Of a DNA stretch of 48,787 nucleotides, positions 26,573 to 34,428 are shown in pieces. Numbering within the stretch: the stretch's first letter is position 1; each line of letters starts with the position of its first letter. The DNA comes from Clostridia bacterium (lineage in GTDB: Bacteria; Bacillota; Clostridia; Christensenellales; Aristaeellaceae): contig JAFXQO010000041.1 in NCBI GenBank assembly GCA_017527065.1, forward strand, positions 1-48,787, given 5' to 3'. The translations under genes were made by a program, and so were the position numbers. Below the pieces are notes generated by a model. It was given only the letters and a program-made list of their open reading frames with translations. It was not told the origin of the DNA and searched no databases.

Positions 26573-27650
26573 CGCGCATCAACTCCATCAGGCGGGCGTA
26601 GAAGCGCAGGTTGTGGGCCGTCGCGAGCCGGTAAGCCTGGGCGTCGCCGATCTTGAAAAGATGATGAAGATACGCCCGCGAATAGCGCCGGCACAGGACG
26701 CAATCGCAGTTCGGATCGACGGGCTCCTTATCGCGCACATGCGCTTCGTCCATCATGTAGAGGAACGAGTAGAACTTGCCGTCCGCCCGGCGCACGCCCT
26801 CGGCGGTATCCATGCCCTTTTTGAATACGTACAGCCGCTGGTGGCGCGCCTCGCGGGTTGGGATCACGCAGTCGAACAGCGTGTAGCCCATGCCGACGCA
26901 TTTCACGATCTCCTCCGGCCGGCCGAGTCCCATGGCGTAGCGGGGGAGGTTCGGATCCATGGCGTCGGCGCAGTCCTGCAGGATATCCTCGCGTAGTTTT
27001 CCATTTGCGTCCAGCGGCCAGCCGCCGAAGCCAAAGCCGTCGAAGCCGATCTCGCGCAGCCGCGCGCCGCATTCCAGCCGCAGCGCCTGGCTGCCGCCGC
27101 CCTGCACGATGCCGAACAGCAGCGGCCTCGGCCCCTTCCGGCCCTTCGCCAGCTTGTCATATTCCGCCCGGCATCGCGCCGCCCATTTCACCGTCAGTTC
27201 GACGGAGCGGCGCTGCGCCTCGTCCGGGTCGTCCGGCTCGGTGCACACGTCCAGCGCCATCATGATGTCCGAACCGAACTGGAACTGGGCCTGGATGCAC
27301 TTTTCGGGCGTGAAGGTGAGCCTCTCTGCGCCGCGGTCCGGCCGGAAGATGATTTCGTTGTCGCGAATCTCGCCGTACTCCGGGTTTTCATGGATGAGGG
27401 AATACAGCTGGAACCCGCCGGAATCGGTGAGGATGGGGCGGCGCCAGCCGGTGAAGGCGTGCAGTCCTCCCACGCTCTTGATGAGCCGGGCGCCGGGCCG
27501 GTTGTAGAGATGATACGTGTTCATCACGCAGCCCGGAATGCCTGCGTTTTCCGCGTCCTCGAAGCCGGTGGCCCGCAGCGCGCCGTAGGTGGCGTCCGGG
27601 AAAAAGGCGGGCAGCGGCACAGCGCCGTGGGGGGTGTTGAGCTCCGGCAT
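26562..27650 (-). CDS. tgt: tRNA-guanine transglycosylase (queuine tRNA-ribosyltransferase family)
   Basis: Protein of 362 residues from the ATG at 27650 with GGAGG upstream. It exchanges G34 of tRNAs with GUN anticodons for preQ1 or queuine. Visible are ILTDSGGFQLYSL near residue 81 (catalytic Asp), FDCVIPTREARH near residue 262 (nucleophile Asp) and the zinc site CDCVLC plus a later His (YLHHLF). The base-recognition loop, usually GGLAVGE or GGLSVGE, here reads FGFGGWPLDANG, which points to a distinct subfamily and perhaps another base preference such as queuine salvage. It lies ten bases after rsmH and overlaps the Rmt-like gene. Confidence 0.88.
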   Translation of the reverse strand: MPELNTPHGAVPLPAFFPDATYGALRATGFEDAENAGIPGCVMNTYHLYNRPGARLIKSVGGLHAFTGWRRPILTDSGGFQLYSLIHENPEYGEIRDNEIIFRPDRGAERLTFTPEKCIQAQFQFGSDIMMALDVCTEPDDPDEAQRRSVELTVKWAARCRAEYDKLAKGRKGPRPLLFGIVQGGGSQALRLECGARLREIGFDGFGFGGWPLDANGKLREDILQDCADAMDPNLPRYAMGLGRPEEIVKCVGMGYTLFDCVIPTREARHQRLYVFKKGMDTAEGVRRADGKFYSFLYMMDEAHVRDKEPVDPNCDCVLCRRYSRAYLHHLFKIGDAQAYRLATAHNLRFYARLMELMRDGR

Positions 27651-27660
27651 AATTCCTCCG

Positions 27661-28608
27661 TTACAGGTGTTCAATGATGCGCAGCGTGGCGCTGCGGGCG
27701 CGGGGATTTTCGGCGAGTTCTTCCAAAGAAGCCGTGACCGGCTTGCGGGTGATGGGTTTCACCGCGGCCTTCCTGCCGCAAACGCACACGGGGAAGGAGG
27801 GCGGACAGACGCAGGGATTCGCCAGCGAACGGAAGGTGTTTTTGACCACCCTGTCCTCCAGCGAATGAAACGCGATCACGCACAGCCGTCCGCCGGGATT
27901 CAGCAGCGACGCGATATCTCTAAGCGCCTGCTCCAGCGGGGCCAGCTCGTCGTTCACGGCGATGCGCAGCGCCTGGAAGGTGCGCCGCGCCGGATGGGAG
28001 CCGTCCTTCTCCCGCAGCTTTTTCGGGATGGCCGCGTCGATGACGGACACCAGCTGCCCCGTGGTGAGGATGGGCGCGGCCTTCCGCCGGTCGCAGATGA
28101 CGCGGGCGATCTGCGCGGCCCAGTTTTCCTCGCCCCAGTCGCGCAGGACGCGGGCGATCTCATCCGCGCTCCATTCATTGACGATTTTGGCGGCGGTCAG
28201 CGCCTGGCCGCGGTCCATGCGCATGTCCAGCGGCGCGTCGGTGTGATAGGAAAAGCCGCGCGCGCCCTCGTCCAGCTGATACGACGACACGCCCAGGTCG
28301 AGAAGCGCCCCGTCGATCTTCTCCACACCGATGCCCGCGAGCAGCGCCTTCGCGTCGTGGAAATTGCCGCGCAGCGCGTCGAAGCGGGGCAGGCCGTCCC
28401 TTTGCAGCGCCGCGATGCGCGCGGAAGCGGCCTCGATGGCGTCGCCGTCACGGTCGATGCCGATCAGCCGCCCGCCTTCGAGGCGCTTCAGTATTTCGCT
28501 CGAATGTCCGCCGCCTCCCAGCGTGCCGTCGAGGTATACGCCGTCCGGACGGACGGCCAGCCCCTCCATGCACTCTTCCAGCAGCACGGGCCTATGCTTA
28601 AACTCCAT
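27661..28608 (-). CDS. rsmH: 16S rRNA (cytosine(1402)-N4)-methyltransferase
   Basis: Protein of 315 residues, normal for RsmH (MraW), which methylates N4 of C1402 in the decoding centre. The start HRPVLLEECMEGL, the SAM loop YLDGTLGGGGHSSEIL near residue 25, LDLGVSSYQLDEGARGFSY near residue 102 and the C-terminal VIAFHSLEDRVVKN near residue 238 are diagnostic. Unusually it is not in the mraZ-rsmH-ftsL division cluster where it normally lies. Here it follows galK (41-base gap holding a heptamer repeat) and leads tgt, the Rmt-like gene and rsmI. Confidence 0.97.
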   Translation of the reverse strand: MEFKHRPVLLEECMEGLAVRPDGVYLDGTLGGGGHSSEILKRLEGGRLIGIDRDGDAIEAASARIAALQRDGLPRFDALRGNFHDAKALLAGIGVEKIDGALLDLGVSSYQLDEGARGFSYHTDAPLDMRMDRGQALTAAKIVNEWSADEIARVLRDWGEENWAAQIARVICDRRKAAPILTTGQLVSVIDAAIPKKLREKDGSHPARRTFQALRIAVNDELAPLEQALRDIASLLNPGGRLCVIAFHSLEDRVVKNTFRSLANPCVCPPSFPVCVCGRKAAVKPITRKPVTASLEELAENPRARSATLRIIEHL

Positions 28609-28623
28609 AACTTCCTGATTATA

Positions 28624-28655
28624 AATTCCTAATTCCCAATTCCAAATTCCTAATT
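28624..28655. repeat. Heptanucleotide tandem repeat overlapping the galK stop codon
   Basis: Units AATTCCT, AATTCCC, AATTCCA and AATTCCT at exact 7-base spacing (28624, 28631, 28638, 28645), with a partial fifth unit AATT at 28652. It fills the galK-rsmH gap and runs into the last codons of galK. Confidence 0.85.
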
Positions 28656-29933
28656 GAGCCTCAACTCCACCGCGCCGTCCGCGCGGATCATGAGCTGGGT
28701 GACCGCGCCTTCGCCGAACACGGCGTTCATGGCCGCGGTGTATTTGGCTGTCATATCCTTCGGAATAAACGCCAGGATGGTGCCCGCGAAGCCGCCGCCG
28801 TGGATGCGCCAGGCGCCCTTGCCCTCCAGCATGCGGCGGGACAGCTCCAGCGCCAACGGCATTTCCTGGTTGTCGCTCCCGGCCACATACAGGTTTTGCA
28901 GCAGCTTCCAGGAGGATTCGCCGGAGGCCACCAGCATGTCGAAGAAGGTCCTGATGTCGCCTTCCGACAGCGCGGCGACGGCTCTCTGAACGCGCTTGTT
29001 CTCATCGTAGAAGTGCAGCGCGCGCAGTATGGCGCGATCCTTCACCTTGCCCTTGAGGGCCGGGATCTGCTTTTCCATCTCGTCCGGATCAATCTCGCGT
29101 AACACCTTGCCGCCCAGCGCCTCGGCTACGGATCTCATCTCGGCGGGGATGGCGGCGTATTCATGGGTCAGGTTGCCGTGTTCGCCGCCCACGGATACCA
29201 CGGCCGGCACGTATCCCGCCGCGCCGAAATCGAACTTCATGGCGGTGACGACGGGATCGGCCTGCCCGAAGTCGATGGCGACCAGGCCGCCCACGGAGCT
29301 GGCCATCTGATCCATCAGGCCGCAGGGCTTGCCGAAGAACACGTTTTCGGCGTATTGGCCGATCTTGGCGCGCAGTTTGGCGTCCACCACGAAGCCGTTA
29401 AACAGCGAATCGAAAATAGCGCACACCAGCACCTCGAAGGCGGCGGAGGAGCTCAGGCCGGAGCCCTTGAACACGGTGGAGGTGGCCACGGCGTCGAAGC
29501 CGCCGATGACATAGCCCAGTTCCTTCATGCGCGCCGCGACGCCCCGGATGAGGCCGTCGGTGGTCTCGTATTCGCTCTTCTTCGGTTCGAGGTCGTTGAG
29601 ATCGACAACGAATGCCTTGTCATAACCCTCGGAGTAAAGCGTCACGACGGAGGTGCCGTTGGGCGTGACCGCGGCGACGGTGTCCAGGTTGACGGCGGCC
29701 GCCAGCACGCAGCCGCTGTTGTGATCCGTATGGTTGCCCGCCACCTCGGTGCGGCCGGGCGCGGAAACGAAGCGAAGGCCGTCTTTCTCGCCGAAGAGCG
29801 CCGCGTGGCGGGCGGCCAGGGCGGCATACCGCTCAGTCTGGGGGGCGATGGCGTCGCGGCCGTAGAGCCGGGTCAGGAACTCGATCGCGGCGGGCGAGGC
29901 GAGGGCATGGGAGGCTTGCGTATTCAGGCTCAT
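28650..29933 (-). CDS. galK: Galactokinase
   Basis: Protein of 427 residues from the ATG at 29933 with AGGAG eight bases upstream. It phosphorylates galactose to galactose-1-phosphate in the Leloir pathway. The GHMP-kinase signatures are the sugar-binding block SAPGRTEVAGNHTDHNSG near residue 56 (the common form is GRVNLIGEHTDYN, so this is the Asn variant seen in Clostridia), the ATP loop GSGLSSSAAFEV near residue 158 and the C-terminal IHGGGFAGTILAF near residue 377. The catalytic Asp lies in CGLMDQMASS near residue 206. It heads the minus-strand operon galK-rsmH-tgt-rmt-rsmI-galT-cupin, with a promoter about 35 bases upstream. Confidence 0.94.
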   Translation of the reverse strand: MSLNTQASHALASPAAIEFLTRLYGRDAIAPQTERYAALAARHAALFGEKDGLRFVSAPGRTEVAGNHTDHNSGCVLAAAVNLDTVAAVTPNGTSVVTLYSEGYDKAFVVDLNDLEPKKSEYETTDGLIRGVAARMKELGYVIGGFDAVATSTVFKGSGLSSSAAFEVLVCAIFDSLFNGFVVDAKLRAKIGQYAENVFFGKPCGLMDQMASSVGGLVAIDFGQADPVVTAMKFDFGAAGYVPAVVSVGGEHGNLTHEYAAIPAEMRSVAEALGGKVLREIDPDEMEKQIPALKGKVKDRAILRALHFYDENKRVQRAVAALSEGDIRTFFDMLVASGESSWKLLQNLYVAGSDNQEMPLALELSRRMLEGKGAWRIHGGGFAGTILAFIPKDMTAKYTAAMNAVFGEGAVTQLMIRADGAVELRLN

Positions 29934-29967
29934 GGATGTCACTCCTGTCAGGCAGTATTTCTCATTT

Positions 29968-29996
29968 ATTTTAATGCAAAACGCGGGACTTGGCAA
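29968..29996 (-). promoter_or_regulatory. Promoter of the galK operon
   Basis: Minus strand TTGCCA (29991-29996), 17 bases, TAAAAT (29968-29973). No clear operator is seen, which would fit constitutive expression of the rRNA-modification genes carried in the operon. Confidence 0.65.
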
Positions 29997-30037
29997 CGGA
30001 TTTTTCGCAAATTGGGCATGAAATCACATCGTCCGCT

Positions 30038-30571
30038 TCAAACGCCCAATTCGCGCTCGATGCGCTTCAACAGCGCGGGCAGTTCTTCCGGCCTGTCGAG
30101 CACGTAATCGGGGGTTTCCGCGGCGTTTGACCACTCGTGACGGTAGCGCGGCGACATGCGCAGGAACGCCGAGCGGACGCCAAAGGCGTTGGCTCCGGCC
30201 ACATCCTTTGCCAGATTGTTGCCGATCATGAGGATGCGCGGTTTGTCCGTCCCGGAAAGGCCCAGCTGGTCCATGGCGCACTGGAACATGCGCGCGTCGG
30301 GCTTTTCAACGCCCACCGCCTCAGAAATGGCCTTCGCGGCGAAGATATGGTCGAGTCCATGCTGGGTCATGGTATTGTGGAAGGATTCAACCAGTCCGTC
30401 GGCCACCATGGCGATGGTGTATCCTTCCTCATACAGGGCGAGCATGGTTTCCTTCGCGCCCGGCAGGCAGTCCGCCCGGCTCACGACGCCGCCCGGCACG
30501 GCGCGGATCTCCGTGCCCTCGTCGATGATGGTGTCTCCGATGTCGGTAAAGAGTATGACGCGATGCTCCAT
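30038..30571 (-). CDS. HAD superfamily hydrolase
   Basis: Protein of 177 residues, ATG at 30571 with GGAGG seven bases upstream. HAD motifs are visible: ILFTDIGDTIID near residue 6 (motif I, nucleophile Asp), IAMVADG near residue 55 (motif II region), the Lys in VGVEKPDARMF near residue 90 (motif III) and ILMIGNNLAKDVAGA near residue 113 (motif IV). In motif I the usual second Asp of D-x-D is Gly (D-I-G), as in YihX-like sugar phosphatases. A small-molecule phosphatase is likely, with unknown substrate. It is divergent from the tagaturonate epimerase gene with about 195 bases between start codons. Confidence 0.85.
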   Translation of the reverse strand: MEHRVILFTDIGDTIIDEGTEIRAVPGGVVSRADCLPGAKETMLALYEEGYTIAMVADGLVESFHNTMTQHGLDHIFAAKAISEAVGVEKPDARMFQCAMDQLGLSGTDKPRILMIGNNLAKDVAGANAFGVRSAFLRMSPRYRHEWSNAAETPDYVLDRPEELPALLKRIERELGV

Positions 30572-30608
30572 GGCGAGGCCTCCATTCGTGTGTTCATGCT
30601 GTGCGACT

Positions 30609-30638
30609 ATTATAGCATATCCCGCGCCGCCCACGCAA
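30609..30638 (-). promoter_or_regulatory. Promoter of the HAD gene
   Basis: Minus strand TATAAT (30609-30614) in a TGC-extended context, with TTGCGT (30633-30638) at 18 bases. Confidence 0.65.
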
Positions 30639-30670
30639 CGGCAAACGCGCTTCTCCGGTCCATTTGAGCC

Positions 30671-30699
30671 TTGACAACCTTCCCGCGGTTGGGTATGAT
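30671..30699 (+). promoter_or_regulatory. Promoter of the tagaturonate epimerase gene
   Basis: TTGACA (30671-30676), 17 bases, TATGAT (30694-30699). Confidence 0.8.
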
Positions 30700-30766
30700 T
30701 AAGTCGCAGGCACACGACACTGAATCAGAAGGTCGCGGAACGCGAATCAGGACAGGAGGATGTATG

Positions 30767-32212
30767 ATGAGCGCAAGAGATGGATTCATCGAGCGCGCCG
30801 GGGCGCAGGCGCTGCGTATTTACCCGAATTCCGTTGACGAGGCCCAGGGAACAATCTGCGCCATCGCCAGGGAAGAAGGCGGCGGAAAGGTTCTGCTGGT
30901 CAGCGGAGAAGGGGCCGGGGCCTTTGCGGGCGAAGGACGCGACGGGCTTCTGCGCTGCCCGCTGACCAAAGAAAACGCCGCCGCGCTGATGACGCTGTTC
31001 CCTTACACGAAGCCGGTAAGCCACCGGGGGCGCCCCTTCACTTTCGGCCTCGGCGACCGCCTTGGCCTCGCGACGCCCGGCCATGTGCGGGCCATTGCCG
31101 GTTACGGCTGTTTCCCGGTCTTCGCCCAGCAGTCCATCCGCGAGCTGAACCTGACGGGGCGCACCTTTGCCGACGTGATTGCCGCGGCCGCCTTCGGCGT
31201 GTTTCAGGAAGGATACAAGGGCGGGTACGGCGCCGACGGCGATCACCTGAAGACCAAGGATGAGATCACCTACGCCCTGCGCTCCGGCTGCTCCATGATC
31301 ACGCTGGACTGTTCCGAGCACATTGATATCCGCGCCGCCGCCCTCAGCGACGAGGGGATCGAGGCGCTTTACGCGGAAATCCCCGAAGACGTCCGCCGCC
31401 ATTACGAGGAAACCTATCTGGCCGGGCCGCTGCCCGTCATCGGCGCGATGAGCCCAGCGGAACTCAGGCGCATCGCGGTCGTCTTCTGGCGGGCGGTGAA
31501 CCACGCCGTGGACTGCTACCGCCATATACAGACCATTCGCACCATCGATGTGGATTTTGAACTCTCCATCGACGAGACACTGACCATCACCACGCCGGCG
31601 GAGCACTTCGTGGTGGCGAACGAGCTGGCGCTCAACGCCATCCGGCCGGACAGCATGGCGCCCCACTTCTCAGGCGCGTTTGAAAAGGGCGTCGAGTACG
31701 CGGGCAATCTGAACGACTTCGCCAGGGATTTCGTGGCGCATCAGCGGATCGCGGATCACTTTGGCTATAAGCTCTCCGTCCATTCGGGATCGGATAAGTT
31801 TTCCGTCTTCTCCACCGTAGGGCGCGTCACGAAGGGCCATGTCCACGTGAAGACGGCGGGCACCAACTGGCTGGAGGCCCTGGCCGTGGTGGCCGAGCGC
31901 GACCCGGCGCTGTACCGCAAAGCGCACAAGTTCGCGATCGAGCATCGCGGCGAAGCGGAGAAATACTATCACGTTTCCACCAATGTGAACGAGATTCCGA
32001 ACATAGACCTGCAAAGCGACGCGTATCTGCCGGAATACCTGAAGATTCCCGCGTCCCGGCAGACGCTGCACATCGCATACGGCCTGCTGCTGGCCGAACC
32101 CTGGTTCCGCGAGCCGTTCTTCGCGCTGCTGGACGCCCACGAGGAGGATTACTACGCGCGGCTCGTCGCGCACATCGGGAAGCACCTGCGTTATGTGACC
32201 GCAGAGGCGTAA
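30767..32212 (+). CDS. uxaE: Tagaturonate epimerase family protein
   Basis: Protein of 481 residues. Of two adjacent ATG codons I choose 30767, six bases after AGGAGG. The UxaE family epimerises D-tagaturonate to D-fructuronate, joining galacturonate breakdown to the glucuronate branch without NADH-dependent steps. Characteristic blocks are FGLGDRLGLATPGHVRAI near residue 84, GGYGADGDHLKTKDEI near residue 147, MITLDCSEHID near residue 175 and KLSVHSGSDKFSVF near residue 335. It is cytoplasmic, with no signal peptide. It is a separate unit with its own promoter and terminator but lies just before the ABC importer and lyase genes, which supports a role in uronate-containing glycans. Substrate assignment rests on family similarity. 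Confidence 0.85.
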   Translation: MSARDGFIERAGAQALRIYPNSVDEAQGTICAIAREEGGGKVLLVSGEGAGAFAGEGRDGLLRCPLTKENAAALMTLFPYTKPVSHRGRPFTFGLGDRLGLATPGHVRAIAGYGCFPVFAQQSIRELNLTGRTFADVIAAAAFGVFQEGYKGGYGADGDHLKTKDEITYALRSGCSMITLDCSEHIDIRAAALSDEGIEALYAEIPEDVRRHYEETYLAGPLPVIGAMSPAELRRIAVVFWRAVNHAVDCYRHIQTIRTIDVDFELSIDETLTITTPAEHFVVANELALNAIRPDSMAPHFSGAFEKGVEYAGNLNDFARDFVAHQRIADHFGYKLSVHSGSDKFSVFSTVGRVTKGHVHVKTAGTNWLEALAVVAERDPALYRKAHKFAIEHRGEAEKYYHVSTNVNEIPNIDLQSDAYLPEYLKIPASRQTLHIAYGLLLAEPWFREPFFALLDAHEEDYYARLVAHIGKHLRYVTAEA

Positions 32213-32240
32213 GGGGAGCGCGTTGCGCGAAAAAGAGAGG

Positions 32241-32282
32241 GAGCCGCTGCAGAAGCGTCAAATACTGCGGCGGCTCTTTTTG
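32241..32282 (+). terminator. Terminator of the tagaturonate epimerase gene
   Basis: Stem GAGCCGC(TGCAG) / (CTGCG)GCGGCTC followed by TTTTTGT. Confidence 0.9.
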
Positions 32283-32362
32283 TAGACAGCCCAATGTTTC
32301 CGCTGCAAAACAAGATCGTTTTAAACAATATACAGAACCTGCCCGAGGGCGGAAGATTATGC

Positions 32363-32391
32363 TTGACATTAATATAAAATTGATTTATCAT
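32363..32391 (+). promoter_or_regulatory. Strong promoter of the sugar ABC transporter operon
   Basis: TTGACA (32363-32368), 17 bases, TATCAT (32386-32391), in a 70-base AT-rich tract that is rare in this genome. TCGTTT occurs upstream (about 32313) and downstream (about 32407), possibly regulator half-sites. Confidence 0.8.
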
Positions 32392-32468
32392 TAACGGCAG
32401 ATAAAATCGTTTCTATGGCCTGACCTTACAGTCGCCGGCGGCGCAAAGCGGACGCCGGTACGGGGGAG

Positions 32469-33425
32469 GTGTTCACCATCAGACAGAGGCAATTGGGCGC
32501 CACAAAAAAGAGCTATTGGCGGCGCATCTGCGAAAACCGGCAGATGTACCTTTTCCTGTTGCTGCCGATCATCTGGCTGCTGCTGTTCAAATACGAGCCC
32601 ATGTACGGCGCGCAGATCGCCTTCCGGAAGTTCAAACTGGCCAAGGGCATCACCGGTTCCCCCTGGGTGGGCCTGGAGAACTTCCGCAAATTCTTCACGT
32701 CGGTGTATTTCAGCCGCACGGTTGGCAACACATTGTATCTGTCCATCTATTCCCTGGTGGTGGGCTTCCCGCTGCCAATCATCTTCGCGCTGCTGCTCAA
32801 TTCCGTGCGCAGCAAGGCCTGGCGCGGCTGGATCGAGAACGTGACCTACATGCCCCATTTCATCTCCACAGTGGTCATGGTGGGCATGCTCAAGCGCGTG
32901 TTCGACGTGAATACCGGCCTTCTGTCGAACGTATTATCGCTGCTGGGAGGCGGACGCCTGCCCTTTGACATGTTTATAGGCGACACCAACTTCCGCACGC
33001 TGTACATCTGGTCCGGCGTGTGGCAGGGCACGGGCTGGGGCTCCATCATCTATATGGCGGCCCTTTCCGCGGTGGATCCGCAGCTGCACGAGGCCGCCAC
33101 GGTGGACGGCGCGACCCGCTGGCAGCGGCTGCTCCATATCGATCTGCCCGCCATCGTGCCCACCATCACCATCACGCTGATTCTGCGCTTCGGTTCCATC
33201 ATGGGCATCGGCTTCGACAAGGTGTTCCTCATGCAGAACGACACGAACCTGGCCGCCAGCGAGGTGATTTCGACCTATGTCTATAAGGTGGGCCTCACCT
33301 CGGAGTATAACATGAACTATTCCTACTCGACAGCCATCGGCCTGTTCAACTCGGTTGTGAACCTCATCATGATTTCATTGGTGAACTTCATCTCCAACCG
33401 GGTGAACGGCAGCGGCCTGTGGTGA
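32469..33425 (+). CDS. ABC transporter permease, LplB type (carbohydrate importer)
   Basis: Protein of about 315 residues with six membrane segments. The N-terminal part (LFLLLPIIWLLLFKYEPMYG, then KLAKGITGSPWVGLENF) is typical of LplB/YteP permeases that import oligosaccharides derived from pectin or other uronate glycans. The EAA loop that contacts the ATPase is HEAATVDGATRWQRLLHIDL near residue 213. The start is unclear. The only in-frame GTG (32469) overlaps the GGGGGAGG ribosome-binding site, and the codon at the ideal spacing is ATC (32478). No ATPase gene is in the operon, so a shared MsmK-like ATPase elsewhere is expected. Next gene starts 22 bases later. Confidence 0.93.
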   Translation: MFTIRQRQLGATKKSYWRRICENRQMYLFLLLPIIWLLLFKYEPMYGAQIAFRKFKLAKGITGSPWVGLENFRKFFTSVYFSRTVGNTLYLSIYSLVVGFPLPIIFALLLNSVRSKAWRGWIENVTYMPHFISTVVMVGMLKRVFDVNTGLLSNVLSLLGGGRLPFDMFIGDTNFRTLYIWSGVWQGTGWGSIIYMAALSAVDPQLHEAATVDGATRWQRLLHIDLPAIVPTITITLILRFGSIMGIGFDKVFLMQNDTNLAASEVISTYVYKVGLTSEYNMNYSYSTAIGLFNSVVNLIMISLVNFISNRVNGSGLW

Positions 33426-33447
33426 GGCGCGGAAGGGAGGCATGAGG

Positions 33448-34374
33448 ATGAACGCATCTGTCGATACCCCTTCCCGGAAAGCGAAAACCAGGAACAGGAT
33501 CAAGATCACCACGAGCGAAAAGGTCTACTATGTCATCGTCAATCTGATCCTGGGCGTGTTCTTCACGCTCGTGCTGGCCCCGCTGATCAATATCGTGGCT
33601 TCGTCGTTCTCCTCGGCGGACGCGGTCATCAAGGGCAAGGTGCTGCTGTGGCCGGTGGATTTCAACGTGGAGGGCTACAACGCGGTGTTCGACTACAAGG
33701 GCATCTGGCGCTCCTACTGGAACACCATCGTCTACACCGTGGTGGGCACGGGCATCAACCTGTTCATGACCATGGTCGCGGCCTATCCGCTGGCCCGGAA
33801 AAACCTGCCCCTCAAGAAACCCATCGTGATGCTGTTCATGTTCACCATGCTGTTCTCCGGCGGCATGATCCCCGGCTACCTGCTCATCCGCAACCTGAAG
33901 ATGATCAACACCATCTGGGCCATCGTTCTGCCCGGGGCCATCAGCGTGTACAACATGATCATCGCCCGCACCTTTATCCAGGGTATTCCCTCGGACATCG
34001 AGGAGGCCGCCAAGATCGACGGCTGCAGCGACATCTACTATTTCTGGCGGATGGTGCTGCCCCTCAGCAAAACGGTCATCGCGGTGCTGGCGCTGTACTA
34101 CGCCGTGGGCCACTGGAACGACTACTTCACGCCCTGGCTGTACATGAACAAGACCGAGAAGTATCCGCTGCAGATCATACTGCGCACCATCCTGGTCATG
34201 AACACCTTCGACGCCGAGTCCATGCTGGAGGACGATCTGCTGGCCAACAAGGCGCTGCAGGACCTTTTAAAGTATTCGCTGATCATCGTGTCCTCGGTGC
34301 CCATCCTCGTTGCTTATCCCTTCGCCAAGAAGTTCTTCCTGAAGGGTGTTATGATCGGCGCTCTGAAGGGATGA
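33448..34374 (+). CDS. ABC transporter permease, YtcP type (carbohydrate importer)
   Basis: Protein of 308 residues. The second ATG (33448) is preferred over 33442 because GGGAGG ends one base before the first. Six membrane segments are visible, including VYYVIVNLILGVFFTLVLAP and IVMLFMFTMLFSGGMIPGYL. The EAA motif is IEEAAKIDGCSDIYYFWRMV near residue 184. The family pairs with LplB in importers of complex carbohydrates. Its C-terminus KKFFLKGVMIGALKG is the family signature. It lies between LplB and the binding protein in one operon. Confidence 0.95.
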   Translation: MNASVDTPSRKAKTRNRIKITTSEKVYYVIVNLILGVFFTLVLAPLINIVASSFSSADAVIKGKVLLWPVDFNVEGYNAVFDYKGIWRSYWNTIVYTVVGTGINLFMTMVAAYPLARKNLPLKKPIVMLFMFTMLFSGGMIPGYLLIRNLKMINTIWAIVLPGAISVYNMIIARTFIQGIPSDIEEAAKIDGCSDIYYFWRMVLPLSKTVIAVLALYYAVGHWNDYFTPWLYMNKTEKYPLQIILRTILVMNTFDAESMLEDDLLANKALQDLLKYSLIIVSSVPILVAYPFAKKFFLKGVMIGALKG

Positions 34375-34428
34375 CAATTCTGAAATTTCAGCGCGCGAGC
34401 GCTGGAAAAATATAAGGAGGTATTCAAC

